From Acinetobacter sp. UBA3106 (GTDB lineage: Bacteria > Pseudomonadota > Gammaproteobacteria > Pseudomonadales > Moraxellaceae), in NCBI GenBank assembly GCA_002365595.1, contig DFAM01000006.1:1-52985 (forward strand): a stretch of 52,985 nt of DNA, given 5' to 3'. The notes under the pieces were generated by a model, which saw only the letters and a list, made by a program, of their open reading frames with translations, made no database searches and was not told the origin of the DNA. This document shows, piece by piece, positions 9,489 to 18,801 of the stretch (the first letter of the stretch is position 1; each line of letters begins with the position of its first letter). The position numbers and the translations under genes are program-made.

Positions 9489-11687
9489 ATGAAACTTCAG
9501 ACATTAGCTTGTGCAGTTGCAATTGCGACTGGAGGATTTTTCTTTTCTCATGTAATGAACGAGGCAATTGCAGCTAATAATACAGAGGCAGTTTCTCAAT
9601 CGATTCAACCTACCCAAGAACAGGCATTGGTTTCGCGCCAATTGGCGACTTTGGTGGATCGTCAGCATTATTTAAATCAGCGTCTTGATGCAGCAACGTC
9701 TAATCGTATTCTGGATTTTTATCTGGATAGTCTGGACGCAGATCACTCATTATTTTTGGCACCTGAAGTAGAACAATATAAGAAAAAGTATGGTGCAAAT
9801 TTTGGGGCGGCTTTAAAAGCTGGAGATTTATCGGGTCCGTATTTAATTCATGCACAGTATCGTGAACGCTTAAAACAGTTTTATGAGTTTATGTTGGCGG
9901 AATTGAAAAAGCCGCAAAATCTGAAACAAAAAAATGTTTATATTGAAACTGACCGGGAAAAAGCACCTTATTTTGCGACTGCTGAAGAGCAGCGTAAGCA
10001 TTGGCAAAAAATGCTGGTATCTCAACTGATTAACTTGACCATCAGTAAAGAAGAAGAGCTGGCGAAGCAAAAAGCCTTAAAGGATGATCCGACACTGGCT
10101 AATGGTCAGGATCTGGCAAGCCCTGAAGATTTAACGCCAGTTCAAACTCTGACCAAGCGTTATACTCGCCAGCTTGAACGCGCCAGCCGTGTGAAAAGTG
10201 ATGATGTCCTGGACAAGACTTTGAATGCGATGATGCTGACTTATGATCCGCATAGTAACTATTTCCCGCCAGTAGATGCGATGGAATTGAACCGTCAGAC
10301 GACCTTGCAATTAGAAGGGATCGGGGTTTCGATTCGTCCTGAACGCGGTAATGAAGATTACACCAAGATTGAAACCATTGTTGAAGGTGGGCCGGCCAGC
10401 AAGTCAGGTCAGATCAAGCCCGGCGATCGCATTATTGGCGTAGCGCAAGACGGCGATAAAATGGTGGACGTCGTCGGGTGGGCCAGTAATGAAGTAGTCG
10501 GTCTGATTCGTGGCAAGCGCGGAACCAAGGTCAGCCTGCGCTTATTGGGAGCGGGTGCATCCATGGGGCAGGCACGTACAGTCAGTCTGGTTCGTGATGT
10601 GATTCAGGAAGAAGATGCCGGTGTCCGTTCACGTACCGTAGAGATCAAACGTGATGGTAAAAATCATATCTTTGGTGTGATTGAAATTCCGTCGTTTTAT
10701 TTGAATTATCGTGCGCGCCGTGCCGGTACGGATTATCGTTCAGTTTCTGAAGATACCAACAATGCTTTAAAAAGCCTGGCAGCCAAGAATGTAGAAGGGA
10801 TTATTATCGATTTGCGTAATAACCCCGGTGGCTCACTTGAAGAAGTTGCCCGCATGTTGGGACAGGTCATCAAGTCCGGTCCAGTGGTGCAAATTCGAGA
10901 CGGTAATGGCAATGTCAGCGTATTTGAAGACGATGACGGTGGTGCACAAACTTATGCAGGTCCACTGGCAGTCATGATTAATCTGGCATCAGCATCGGCC
11001 AGTGAGATTTATTCTGCGGCGATTCAGGATTATGAGCGCGGAATCGTGATTGGTAGTACCACTACTGGTAAAGGTACAGCTCAGGTGCAACTGGATACCT
11101 TGGCCTATGGTCAGGCTACCCTGACCCAGCGTAAGTTTTACCGGGTGACTGGGGGAAGTACCCAGAATAAAGGCGTAGTCCCAGACATCAAACTGGTGGA
11201 TATCTATAACGAAGAGTTTGGCGAGCGTAAAGCCAAGAATGCCTTGAAATGGGATACCATTCCAACGGCACCATTTAAGCGTGAAGGTTCGGTACAACCT
11301 TATGTGCAAAATCTGGCGCAAATGTCACAGCAGCGGGTAAGTGTTGATCCCCAATTTAAATATCTGGAGCAACGTAAAGCCATTGCGAAAAAAACCGATG
11401 AGCAAAAGCGTGTAGTGCTGGATATTGATCAACGCAAAGCCGAGTTGAATGCACTTGAGCAGAAAACGCTAGAGGCGGAAAATCAACGTCGTAGCTTAAC
11501 CGGGCAAAAGCCTTATGCCAATTGGGAAAGCTATCAGGCTTCAGTTGATGCCTTGATTGAATCTCGTGCAAAAATGAAGGCAAACCAACGACCGGCTTTG
11601 GCGGAAGAAGAAACCTTTGTTACCGAATCTGCCAATATTTTATTGGATTATGCAAAATTACAATCCTCTAAAGCTGCTAGTCAGTAG
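9489..11687 (+). CDS. prc: Carboxy-terminal processing protease, tail-specific
   Basis: A periplasmic S41A-family protease that degrades proteins with exposed hydrophobic C-termini and helps control cell-wall hydrolases. The protein is 732 residues, with an N-terminal signal peptide ending near AIAA (residue 29). A PDZ domain lies at about 270-370 (IGVSIRPE and SGQIKPGDRIIGV). The catalytic core contains IIIDLRNNPGGSL (438-450), SASASEIYSAA (the likely nucleophile is Ser503) and GKGTAQ with the general-base Lys528, spaced 25 residues apart as in E. coli Prc. There is no lipobox. It is monocistronic, with a strong terminator after the stop codon. Confidence 0.95.
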   Translation: MKLQTLACAVAIATGGFFFSHVMNEAIAANNTEAVSQSIQPTQEQALVSRQLATLVDRQHYLNQRLDAATSNRILDFYLDSLDADHSLFLAPEVEQYKKKYGANFGAALKAGDLSGPYLIHAQYRERLKQFYEFMLAELKKPQNLKQKNVYIETDREKAPYFATAEEQRKHWQKMLVSQLINLTISKEEELAKQKALKDDPTLANGQDLASPEDLTPVQTLTKRYTRQLERASRVKSDDVLDKTLNAMMLTYDPHSNYFPPVDAMELNRQTTLQLEGIGVSIRPERGNEDYTKIETIVEGGPASKSGQIKPGDRIIGVAQDGDKMVDVVGWASNEVVGLIRGKRGTKVSLRLLGAGASMGQARTVSLVRDVIQEEDAGVRSRTVEIKRDGKNHIFGVIEIPSFYLNYRARRAGTDYRSVSEDTNNALKSLAAKNVEGIIIDLRNNPGGSLEEVARMLGQVIKSGPVVQIRDGNGNVSVFEDDDGGAQTYAGPLAVMINLASASASEIYSAAIQDYERGIVIGSTTTGKGTAQVQLDTLAYGQATLTQRKFYRVTGGSTQNKGVVPDIKLVDIYNEEFGERKAKNALKWDTIPTAPFKREGSVQPYVQNLAQMSQQRVSVDPQFKYLEQRKAIAKKTDEQKRVVLDIDQRKAELNALEQKTLEAENQRRSLTGQKPYANWESYQASVDALIESRAKMKANQRPALAEEETFVTESANILLDYAKLQSSKAASQ

Positions 11688-12046
11688 AAGTTGTAATTCG
11701 GTATTTTTATTTTAAATATTCAAAAACCAGTCAGTTGATCTGACTGGTTTTTTATTTATGTATGCACGAAAAGAAAAAAATTGCTTTTAGAACAATTTTA
11801 AAAAAAATATGAACAGTGTAGGAATAATGGTAAAAATATTGAACTAGGTTTCTTTTGTAAAATGAATAAATTAGAAATAAAAAAGAATAGAGTAATTATC
11901 ACTTGACCAAAATAGAAGAGTATTAGATTCTTGTTTTAATTGATTGTTTTTATAATTACTCTTTAAAAGATAAAAATTTTTTAATTGTATAAAGAGTATG
12001 AATCACGTGGATTAAAACAAGAAAGATAACTTATACGGAACTAAAT
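11688..12046. other. Intergenic region prc / GGDEF-EAL gene
   Basis: This 359-base, very A+T-rich gap starts with the prc terminator. The remaining 290 bases should contain the promoter of the cyclic-di-GMP gene. I see no ORF or structured RNA there, and only a weak GGA before the next start codon. Confidence 0.5.
11722..11754 (+). terminator. Intrinsic terminator of prc
   Basis: An 11-pair stem (AAACCAGTCAG and complement) with a five-base loop, followed by a T-rich tract, 36 bases after the prc stop codon. Confidence 0.85.
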
Positions 12047-14116
12047 ATGGTTCATATACATTATGATTTTAGCCTGGTAATTGCTTCGATAGTTGTGGCT
12101 ATTTTGGCCTGTTATTTTACAATTTCCCTTGAACAATTATTATTTCGTGGCTTGGGTCAGAAATATGAAAAAATGCTGCTCATCATTAGCGGTCTGATGC
12201 TCGGGGCCGCAATTTGGTGTATGCACTTTGCCGGCATGCTCGCTTGTCATTTACCGGCAGATTACTCTTTTGATTATGGACTTACTTTTGTTTCGTATGT
12301 GATTGCATTTATGGCATCAACTTTTGCCATTTGGTTGACTACCAGAGAAACCTTACCTTTTGGCCGGCTTGTTTTAGGTGCGGTACTGATGGGGATGGGA
12401 ATTGCCGGAATGCACTATACCGGCCTGATGGGACTGGTCGTAAATCAGCATCGCCTTTATTACGATCCTCTGCTGACCATTTTTTCCGTTTTAATTGCAA
12501 TAGCGGGGGCAGGTTTAACGTTCTGGCTCACCTTTAAATATAAAAATGCAGCACAAAAAAAGCTGATGATCAAGATTTCCCTGGTATTGATGATGGCGCT
12601 GACCATTGTTGGGATGCACTATGTCGGGATGGGGGCAATTGTTTTTTATGCTATTGCGGCAGATCAGCCGGTTACACATTATCAAACCGGGCAAGGACTA
12701 ATTTTATTATGTGTTATTTTAGTTACCAGCTTAATTTTTCTTGCTGCATTATGTGTTGCGGTAATGGAACAAAAACTGGAAATCCGAAATAAACAGCTTT
12801 CTAAAGCTAATCGAGAGCTTGCCAATCAGGCCGTACAGGACAATTTAACCAAATTACCCAACCGTTTATTCCTGGCAGAATATTCACATTTTTTATTTAC
12901 CGATCATCGTTATAGCGATAATAAAATTGCTTTTATTTATATAGATCTAGACCGGTTTAAAGCGGTGAATGATGTCTTTGGACATCATGTGGGTGATCAA
13001 TTGCTGGTGCAACTGGCTACCCGTATTCAGCATCACCTGAAGCAAAATGAAAAACTGCTCCGTATTGGGGGAGATGAGTTTTTGATGGTGCTGGAACAGG
13101 CCACTATCGATCAGGCAATTGCAAAAGCAGAACAGCTATTGGGGCAGATTCAGGGCAGTTTCTTAATCGCAGGGAAAGAGATTAATATTTCCTGCAGTAT
13201 TGGTATAGCCATGTATCCAGATCATGGCAATAATTTGCAGGATCTGCTGATTAATGCCGATGCAGCCATGTTAATGTCAAAATATCAAGGCAGAAACACA
13301 TATTCCGTTTTTAGTTACAGTGTCGATCAACAGGAAACCAAAAGTCAGACCAAACTCATTAATGATCTGTATAAGGCAGTTGAGGAACAACAATTTGTTC
13401 TGTTTTATCAGCCCAAATTTACTACTCAAAATTATGCCATTTGTGGGGTAGAAGCCCTGATTCGCTGGAATCATCCAAGTTTGGGAATGTTGACGCCGAA
13501 CATGTTTATTAGCGGGGCTGAAAAAACCGGACTGATTATTCAAATGGGCTATTGGGCATTAGAGCAAGCCTGTAAGCAAATTCAAATTTGGGAACGAAAT
13601 GAGTCAAATTATTTTCCTCTTGCGGTGAATTTATCTGCCGTGCAATTTGAGCATAAGCATTTGTTTTCCACGCTGGAAAATTTATTTAATCAATATCAGA
13701 TTAATCCGAATCATTTGGCTATCGAAATTACAGAATCGACCGCCATGCATCATGTTGATTCGACCATTCGAAGTTTTGAGCGGCTCCGTCAGATGGGTAT
13801 TAGACTGGCCATTGATGACTTTGGAACCGGACATTCCAGCTTTTTATATTTGAAGAATTTGCCCGTAGATGAATTGAAAATAGATCGCGAATTCATACGC
13901 GACCTGGCCGTCGGTTCAAAAGATGAAATGATTTTAGAAAGCATTATTCAATTGGCGATCAAATTGGGTCTGGTGGTCACTGCTGAAGGGGTCGAAACAC
14001 CGATGCAGGCAGACATACTGACCCGTTTGGGGTGTCAGCAGTTGCAGGGCTTTCTGCTGGGAATGCCGATGGATGTGAAACGTCTGGAAAAAATGGACAA
14101 GGCATTATTTACTTAA
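12047..14116 (+). CDS. Membrane MHYT-GGDEF-EAL cyclic-di-GMP enzyme
   Basis: A bifunctional-type signalling protein of 689 residues. The first ~240 residues are a seven-span MHYT sensor domain with three repeats of the motif (MHFAG, MHYTG, MHYVG), proposed in the literature to bind a metal and sense a diatomic gas. A GGDEF domain follows with an intact GGDEF at 341-345, but the inhibitory RxxD site upstream is replaced by KQNE. The EAL domain has EALIRWN (from 469), ITES, DDFGTGHSS and LKIDREF, so the phosphodiesterase residues look complete. Which activity dominates cannot be read from the sequence. It is transcribed alone. Confidence 0.93.
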   Translation: MVHIHYDFSLVIASIVVAILACYFTISLEQLLFRGLGQKYEKMLLIISGLMLGAAIWCMHFAGMLACHLPADYSFDYGLTFVSYVIAFMASTFAIWLTTRETLPFGRLVLGAVLMGMGIAGMHYTGLMGLVVNQHRLYYDPLLTIFSVLIAIAGAGLTFWLTFKYKNAAQKKLMIKISLVLMMALTIVGMHYVGMGAIVFYAIAADQPVTHYQTGQGLILLCVILVTSLIFLAALCVAVMEQKLEIRNKQLSKANRELANQAVQDNLTKLPNRLFLAEYSHFLFTDHRYSDNKIAFIYIDLDRFKAVNDVFGHHVGDQLLVQLATRIQHHLKQNEKLLRIGGDEFLMVLEQATIDQAIAKAEQLLGQIQGSFLIAGKEINISCSIGIAMYPDHGNNLQDLLINADAAMLMSKYQGRNTYSVFSYSVDQQETKSQTKLINDLYKAVEEQQFVLFYQPKFTTQNYAICGVEALIRWNHPSLGMLTPNMFISGAEKTGLIIQMGYWALEQACKQIQIWERNESNYFPLAVNLSAVQFEHKHLFSTLENLFNQYQINPNHLAIEITESTAMHHVDSTIRSFERLRQMGIRLAIDDFGTGHSSFLYLKNLPVDELKIDREFIRDLAVGSKDEMILESIIQLAIKLGLVVTAEGVETPMQADILTRLGCQQLQGFLLGMPMDVKRLEKMDKALFT

Positions 14117-14165
14117 GATTGATGCGGGCTGAACAAGTTTAGTTCATTTCAAAAGTTTTATGATC

Positions 14166-14174
14166 TGCTACAAT
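14166..14174 (+). promoter_or_regulatory. Predicted extended -10 promoter of prfC
   Basis: TGCTACAAT matches an extended -10 element (TGn plus TACAAT) about 70 bases before the prfC start. No convincing -35 is visible, as expected for this promoter type. Confidence 0.45.
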
Positions 14175-14241
14175 ATGGCCAATTTTTTATATTGATCAGT
14201 TCTGATCTTTTTGCACTGCCATTCTGCAGTAGGTATCTTTC

Positions 14242-15834
14242 ATGAGTTTTAAAGACGAATTAGCGGCGCAGGTCGCACAGCGACGGACGTTCGCGATTAT
14301 TTCCCACCCCGATGCTGGTAAAACCACCATGACAGAAAAACTGCTGTTATGGGGTAAGGCAATTCAGGTTGCAGGGATGGTCAAAAGCCGTAAGTCAGAT
14401 CGTGCTGCAACGTCTGACTGGATGGAAATGGAAAAAGAACGTGGTATTTCGATTACCACTTCTGTGATGCAATTCCCTTATAAAAATCATGTGATTAATC
14501 TGTTAGATACTCCGGGGCATGAAGATTTCTCGGAAGATACCTACCGTACCTTGACTGCCGTTGACTCTGCATTAATGGTCATTGACGGTGCAAAAGGGGT
14601 CGAAGAACGGACCATTAAATTAATGGAAGTGTGTCGTATGCGCGACACCCCGATTATCTCTTTCGTTAACAAAATGGACCGCGAAATCCGTGAGCCATTA
14701 GAACTCCTTGATGAAATTGAAAGTGTTCTGAAAATTCGCTGTGTACCGCTTACCTGGCCAATGGGTACAGGCCGTGATTTTGCCGGCGTGTATAACATCC
14801 TCGAAGAAAAATTCTATGTTTATAAAGCCGGTTTTGGATCGACCATTACCGAGATTGAAATCCGTGATGGCTATGACCATGCTGACTTGCGTGAAAAAGT
14901 GGGTGAGCTGGCATTTGCTGCTTTCGAAGAGTCTTTGGAACTGGTGCAGATGGCCAATGATCCATTAGATCAGGAAGAATTCCTGGCGGGTCGTCAAACA
15001 CCGGTACTGTTCGGTACCGCATTGGGTAACTTTGCAGTCGATCATGTCTTGAATGCTTTTATTCAATGGGCACCAAAACCGAAAGCGCATCCTACCCATG
15101 AACGTGCGGTAGAAGCGACTGAAGAGGGCTTTACCGGTTTTGTTTTCAAAATTCAGGCTAATATGGATCCAAAACACCGTGACCGTATTGCATTCATGCG
15201 TATCTGTTCGGGTAAGTATGAAAAAGGCTTGAAAATGAATCATGTTCGTTTAGGGAAGGATGTACGGATCAGTGATGCCTTGACCTTCCTGGCGGGTGAG
15301 CGCGAGCAGCTGGAAGAAGCATGGCCTGGGGATATCATTGGTTTGCATAACCACGGTACCATCCAGATTGGCGATACCTTTACTTCAGGTGAAAACCTGC
15401 ATTTCACCGGTATTCCACACTTCGCACCGGAAATGTTCCGCCGTGTACGTTTAAAAGATCCTTTGAAATCTAAACAGTTGCAAAAGGGTTTAAAAGAACT
15501 TTCAGAAGAAGGTGCTACTCAGGTATTCATGCCACAAGTTAACAATGATCTAATCGTGGGCGCAGTCGGTGTGCTACAGTTTGATGTGGTGGCGTATCGT
15601 CTGAAAGAAGAATACAAGGTTGATTGTGTTTACGAGCCTGTGAACATCAATACCGTACGTTGGGTTTCATGTGATGATGAAAAGAAATTCAACGAATTCA
15701 AGAAAAAGGCACATGATCAGTTATCCTTAGATGGTGGTGGTCATTTGACTTATCTGGCGCCAAGTCGTGTGAATTTGCAATTGATGCAAGAGCGTTATCC
15801 GGATATCCAGTTCCGTGCGACACGCGAGCACTAA
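14242..15834 (+). CDS. prfC: Peptide chain release factor 3
   Basis: A translational GTPase that removes RF1/RF2 from the ribosome after peptide release and helps respond to miscoding. The 530 residues match RF3. Its G motifs are HPDAGKTT (G1), DTPGHEDF (G3) and NKMD (G4), followed by the RF3-specific domains ending in YLAPSRVNLQLMQERYP. AGG lies just upstream of the ATG. A strong terminator follows the stop codon, so it is a single-gene unit. Confidence 0.97.
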   Translation: MSFKDELAAQVAQRRTFAIISHPDAGKTTMTEKLLLWGKAIQVAGMVKSRKSDRAATSDWMEMEKERGISITTSVMQFPYKNHVINLLDTPGHEDFSEDTYRTLTAVDSALMVIDGAKGVEERTIKLMEVCRMRDTPIISFVNKMDREIREPLELLDEIESVLKIRCVPLTWPMGTGRDFAGVYNILEEKFYVYKAGFGSTITEIEIRDGYDHADLREKVGELAFAAFEESLELVQMANDPLDQEEFLAGRQTPVLFGTALGNFAVDHVLNAFIQWAPKPKAHPTHERAVEATEEGFTGFVFKIQANMDPKHRDRIAFMRICSGKYEKGLKMNHVRLGKDVRISDALTFLAGEREQLEEAWPGDIIGLHNHGTIQIGDTFTSGENLHFTGIPHFAPEMFRRVRLKDPLKSKQLQKGLKELSEEGATQVFMPQVNNDLIVGAVGVLQFDVVAYRLKEEYKVDCVYEPVNINTVRWVSCDDEKKFNEFKKKAHDQLSLDGGGHLTYLAPSRVNLQLMQERYPDIQFRATREH

Positions 15835-15847
15835 AATAACCAAAAAT

Positions 15848-15876
15848 AAAACAGCTTCTTTATGAAGCTGTTTTAT
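15848..15876 (+). terminator. Intrinsic terminator of prfC
   Basis: An 11-pair stem (AAAACAGCTTC and complement) with loop TTTAT and a trailing T-run, 13 bases after the prfC stop. Confidence 0.85.
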
Positions 15877-15923
15877 TAAAATCCTTCAGATAAATGAATT
15901 ACTAAAGAAGAAGAGTAGTGAGC

Positions 15924-16748
15924 ATGAACGGGAAAATAGGAGCTGCATCCGTAATCGCCATTGGTCTGATGCTCAGTGCCTGTGATGCTTCAAAACAAGA
16001 CTCCAAACAACAAGATCAAGAGCAGTCGCCCGCTTCGGTCATTAAAATCGAGAAGGCTGATGTGTTGCCGTATTTAAATATTCAGGAACAAGAGGCAAAA
16101 ATTGCCTTGCCTTTTTGTGAAACCAAGAACTGTATTGACCTGAGTATTCAAACGGTACATACCGAAGATGCCTGGTTAAATGACTGGATTGCCAAGAGTC
16201 AAGCCAAAGTCATTCAGGATCAGATTGGACTCAAACAGGAGATGAGTCTTCAACAGGCCATTAATGCCTATGTGAAAAAGTCTGATGCCTGGCAGGATGA
16301 ATTTTCCAAAAATAAACCCTATGAATTGGCCATGTATACCCGAATTGCCTATCAGCGTAATCAATATGTGTTGATGCAGTTAGGGGTAGATACCAACCAA
16401 GAAGGGATTAAAGTTAAAGAACGTTATTACTTTTTTGTGGCAGATCGTAAAAAACAGAAAGCTGTGACTGTATTGGATGTGATTGATTTGAAACAGCAAA
16501 GTGTAATGAATGATATTGTGCAGCAGGCCTATCAAAAATGGTTAAAGCAGCAAAAGGCTGAAGTGAAGCAGAAAGCGCCGAAAAAACTGTATTGGGGGCA
16601 GGCAGACTGGTTCTTTGATCAGGAAGGGATTGGTTTACATTATCGTACCCATGAAATTGTGAAAGATGGCGCTCAGCTGGATATTTATTTAACTCAGGCG
16701 CAAACTCAACAGGTATTGAAAGCTGACGCGTATCAGCATATGTTTTAG
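15924..16748 (+). CDS. Lipoprotein with CX4C motif, DUF3298-like
   Basis: A predicted lipoprotein of 274 residues. The signal peptide ends in a lipobox, LMLSAC, with Cys20 as the lipidated residue, followed by a Q/K/D-rich linker. LPFCETKNC (Cys65 and Cys70) matches a motif in the next gene, which looks like a paralogue. The C-terminal half (VLDVIDL, then WGQADWFFDQEGIGLHYRTHEI) resembles a drifted DUF3298/RsiV-type domain. Function is unknown. I chose the ATG at 15924 because the purine-rich site is well spaced for it, whereas a GTG six bases earlier is too close. It is the first gene of a likely three-gene unit with the second lipoprotein and tatD. Confidence 0.8.
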   Translation: MNGKIGAASVIAIGLMLSACDASKQDSKQQDQEQSPASVIKIEKADVLPYLNIQEQEAKIALPFCETKNCIDLSIQTVHTEDAWLNDWIAKSQAKVIQDQIGLKQEMSLQQAINAYVKKSDAWQDEFSKNKPYELAMYTRIAYQRNQYVLMQLGVDTNQEGIKVKERYYFFVADRKKQKAVTVLDVIDLKQQSVMNDIVQQAYQKWLKQQKAEVKQKAPKKLYWGQADWFFDQEGIGLHYRTHEIVKDGAQLDIYLTQAQTQQVLKADAYQHMF

Positions 16749-16812
16749 TCATCCGGAAAAAATACAGACATCAAGTAAACCTCCATTTACCAAATTTAAG
16801 TTTATAGGTCAG

Positions 16813-17805
16813 ATGATGCTAAAAAATAAAACGATATTTACCCTCAGTCTTATTGCTACAGCAATTGCATTAACGGCATGCCAACCTAAACAGCCTGAGC
16901 CTAAAGAGGACAAGGCGACCCACTCCCAAGCTGCTCAAGCTGAAGTTTTAAAATTGGCTGGAGACACTGAAAAGTTAACTTTAAATTTGCCTGAATGTGA
17001 TGGGAATAGTTGCCCTGAAATAAATATTGAGCGTCTTTCCAGTAACCAGGCGTTTATTGATGAATTTATCGATCAAAAAATTTTAAAACAGCTGGATCAA
17101 ACTTTAGATATTTCGCCAAAAGCGCTGAAGACAGACCAGCAGACGACTGCGGCTGAAAAATCGAAAGATTTAACTCCAGCTCCAGCCGATGAAACTGCTG
17201 CATCCACCTCAATTCAAACACCGAAGCAGAAACTGGAACAACAGGTTGCGCCTTATCTGACCACATTCTTATCACTCGATAAAGAGCTCAAAGCCTTAAG
17301 TGCCAATCATCAGATTAGTCTGATGATTAAACCGAAAATTCTCAATGCAGGCCAACCTTTGGCAACCGTGGTGTTAAATTCCAGTAGTTATTTGGGCGGC
17401 GCGCATGGATCATCTTCACAGCACTATTATAATTTTGACCTGAAAAAGAAAAAATTAGTCGAACTGGATGATATTTTGGCACCCAACCAGAAAGCCGCAC
17501 TGGAACAAAAAGCCCATGAAGAGTTCAAGCGCTGGGTCATCGATTCCAAACTGGCCAACAGTGTGGACGAATACGAACAGGCATGGAAATTTACGTTATC
17601 GGATAATTTCTATTTATCGAATCAGGGCCTGATTTTACAATATGACGAATATGAAATCGGACCTTATGTGGTGGGATTGCCACGTTTAACCATTCCATAT
17701 GCGCAGTTGCAAACCGTGTTGAAGAAAGCTTATTTGCCTCAGGCTGAAGTCAAAAATGATGCTGCATCAACAAGTACGCCTGTGGCAAATAAAGCCCAAT
17801 CTTGA
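16813..17805 (+). CDS. Lipoprotein with CX4C motif and DUF3298 domain
   Basis: A predicted lipoprotein of 330 residues with lipobox IALTAC (Cys23). LPECDGNSC (Cys62 and Cys67) repeats the LPxCx4C pattern of the preceding gene. A low-complexity stretch (about 105-145) leads into a domain with YLGGAHGSSSQHYYNFDL and YEIGPYVVGLPRLTIPY, matching the DUF3298/RsiV-type fold of envelope proteins. Ligand and role are unknown. A second ATG, 3 bases in, is equally possible as start. Its stop overlaps the tatD start by one base, so the two are translationally coupled. Confidence 0.82.
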   Translation: MMLKNKTIFTLSLIATAIALTACQPKQPEPKEDKATHSQAAQAEVLKLAGDTEKLTLNLPECDGNSCPEINIERLSSNQAFIDEFIDQKILKQLDQTLDISPKALKTDQQTTAAEKSKDLTPAPADETAASTSIQTPKQKLEQQVAPYLTTFLSLDKELKALSANHQISLMIKPKILNAGQPLATVVLNSSSYLGGAHGSSSQHYYNFDLKKKKLVELDDILAPNQKAALEQKAHEEFKRWVIDSKLANSVDEYEQAWKFTLSDNFYLSNQGLILQYDEYEIGPYVVGLPRLTIPYAQLQTVLKKAYLPQAEVKNDAASTSTPVANKAQS

Positions 17806-18626
17806 TGTCTTATTCACTGTTTGATACCCACACCCATTTTGATGTTCCCGATTTCGATGCGGATCGGGAACAACTGGCGCATGCGGCAAAGGCAGTGGGG
17901 GTTGAACGCTTAATTCTGATTGGTTTTGTCCAGTCGCGCTTTCAGGATCTGCTCTACAGTCAGCATTTTCTCAATCAATTAAAAGATGCACCACAAAGTT
18001 ATCTGGCGCCGGGCTTGCATCCTTTTTATATTGAACAGCATCAAACCTCACATCTTGCAGATTTAGAATTATTATTAAAAACAGAAAATTGTGTCGCGGT
18101 TGGTGAAATTGGCCTAGATACTTTTTTGAAGCAGCACAAGCAGGCTGAACTTTTTCAGAAGCAACAAGATTTTTTTGCTGCACAGCTCGAGTTGGCGCAA
18201 AAGTATAATAAACCGGTGTTGTTGCATATCCGGAAATCACATGCAGAAACACTGGCCCTATTAAAACAGCAGCAATTTAGTCTAGGTGGGATTGCGCATG
18301 CATTTAGTGGCGGGATAGAAGAAGCCAAGGCCTTTATTAAACTCGGTTTTAAAATAGGTGTCACCGGACAAATTACCAATCCGAATGCCAAAAAACTGCA
18401 TCGAGTCGTTCAGGCCATTGGTGCTGAACATCTGGTTTTGGAAACCGACTGTCCCGATATGACGCCTTTATGCTGTCAAAGTTCTACTGAGCATCGAACA
18501 CGCAATACGCCAGTCAATTTACCTTATGTGTTGGATGGATTGGCGCAAACGCTGAATATGGATCAGGCCAGGCTTGCCGCACAGCTGTGGCAGAATTCCT
18601 TTGATGCATTAAGACTAGGGTCATAA
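17805..18626 (+). CDS. TatD family metal-dependent deoxyribonuclease/hydrolase
   Basis: A member of the TatD group of the amidohydrolase superfamily; characterised members are metal-dependent nucleases, some with 3'-5' exonuclease activity. The 273-residue protein shows the metal ligands expected: DTHTHFD at residues 7-13, VGEIGLD near 100, HIRKSH near 145 and LETDCPD near 212. The ATG is at 17805 (TGATG overlap with the previous stop). A TTG one codon earlier is less likely. It is coupled to the upstream lipoprotein, an unusual neighbour for a cytoplasmic nuclease. Confidence 0.88.
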   Translation: MSYSLFDTHTHFDVPDFDADREQLAHAAKAVGVERLILIGFVQSRFQDLLYSQHFLNQLKDAPQSYLAPGLHPFYIEQHQTSHLADLELLLKTENCVAVGEIGLDTFLKQHKQAELFQKQQDFFAAQLELAQKYNKPVLLHIRKSHAETLALLKQQQFSLGGIAHAFSGGIEEAKAFIKLGFKIGVTGQITNPNAKKLHRVVQAIGAEHLVLETDCPDMTPLCCQSSTEHRTRNTPVNLPYVLDGLAQTLNMDQARLAAQLWQNSFDALRLGS

Positions 18627-18801
18627 AAGCTATTATAAAATCACCTTTTATCGATAAATATTCGTATTTAGGCACATGCTTTGCTATGAATAGAGCTTGA
18701 TGGATAAACGTTCTTTTTTTGCAATGCTAAAAAATCCATTTTCTATACTTAAAAGCTGTCTATACTATTTTTAAAATCTAAATGACAAGAATGAGCGAAT
18801 T

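Noticed and set aside
15897..15926. GTG start for the first CX4C lipoprotein
   Set aside because: The purine-rich site is only about two bases from the GTG; the ATG at 15924 is spaced properly.
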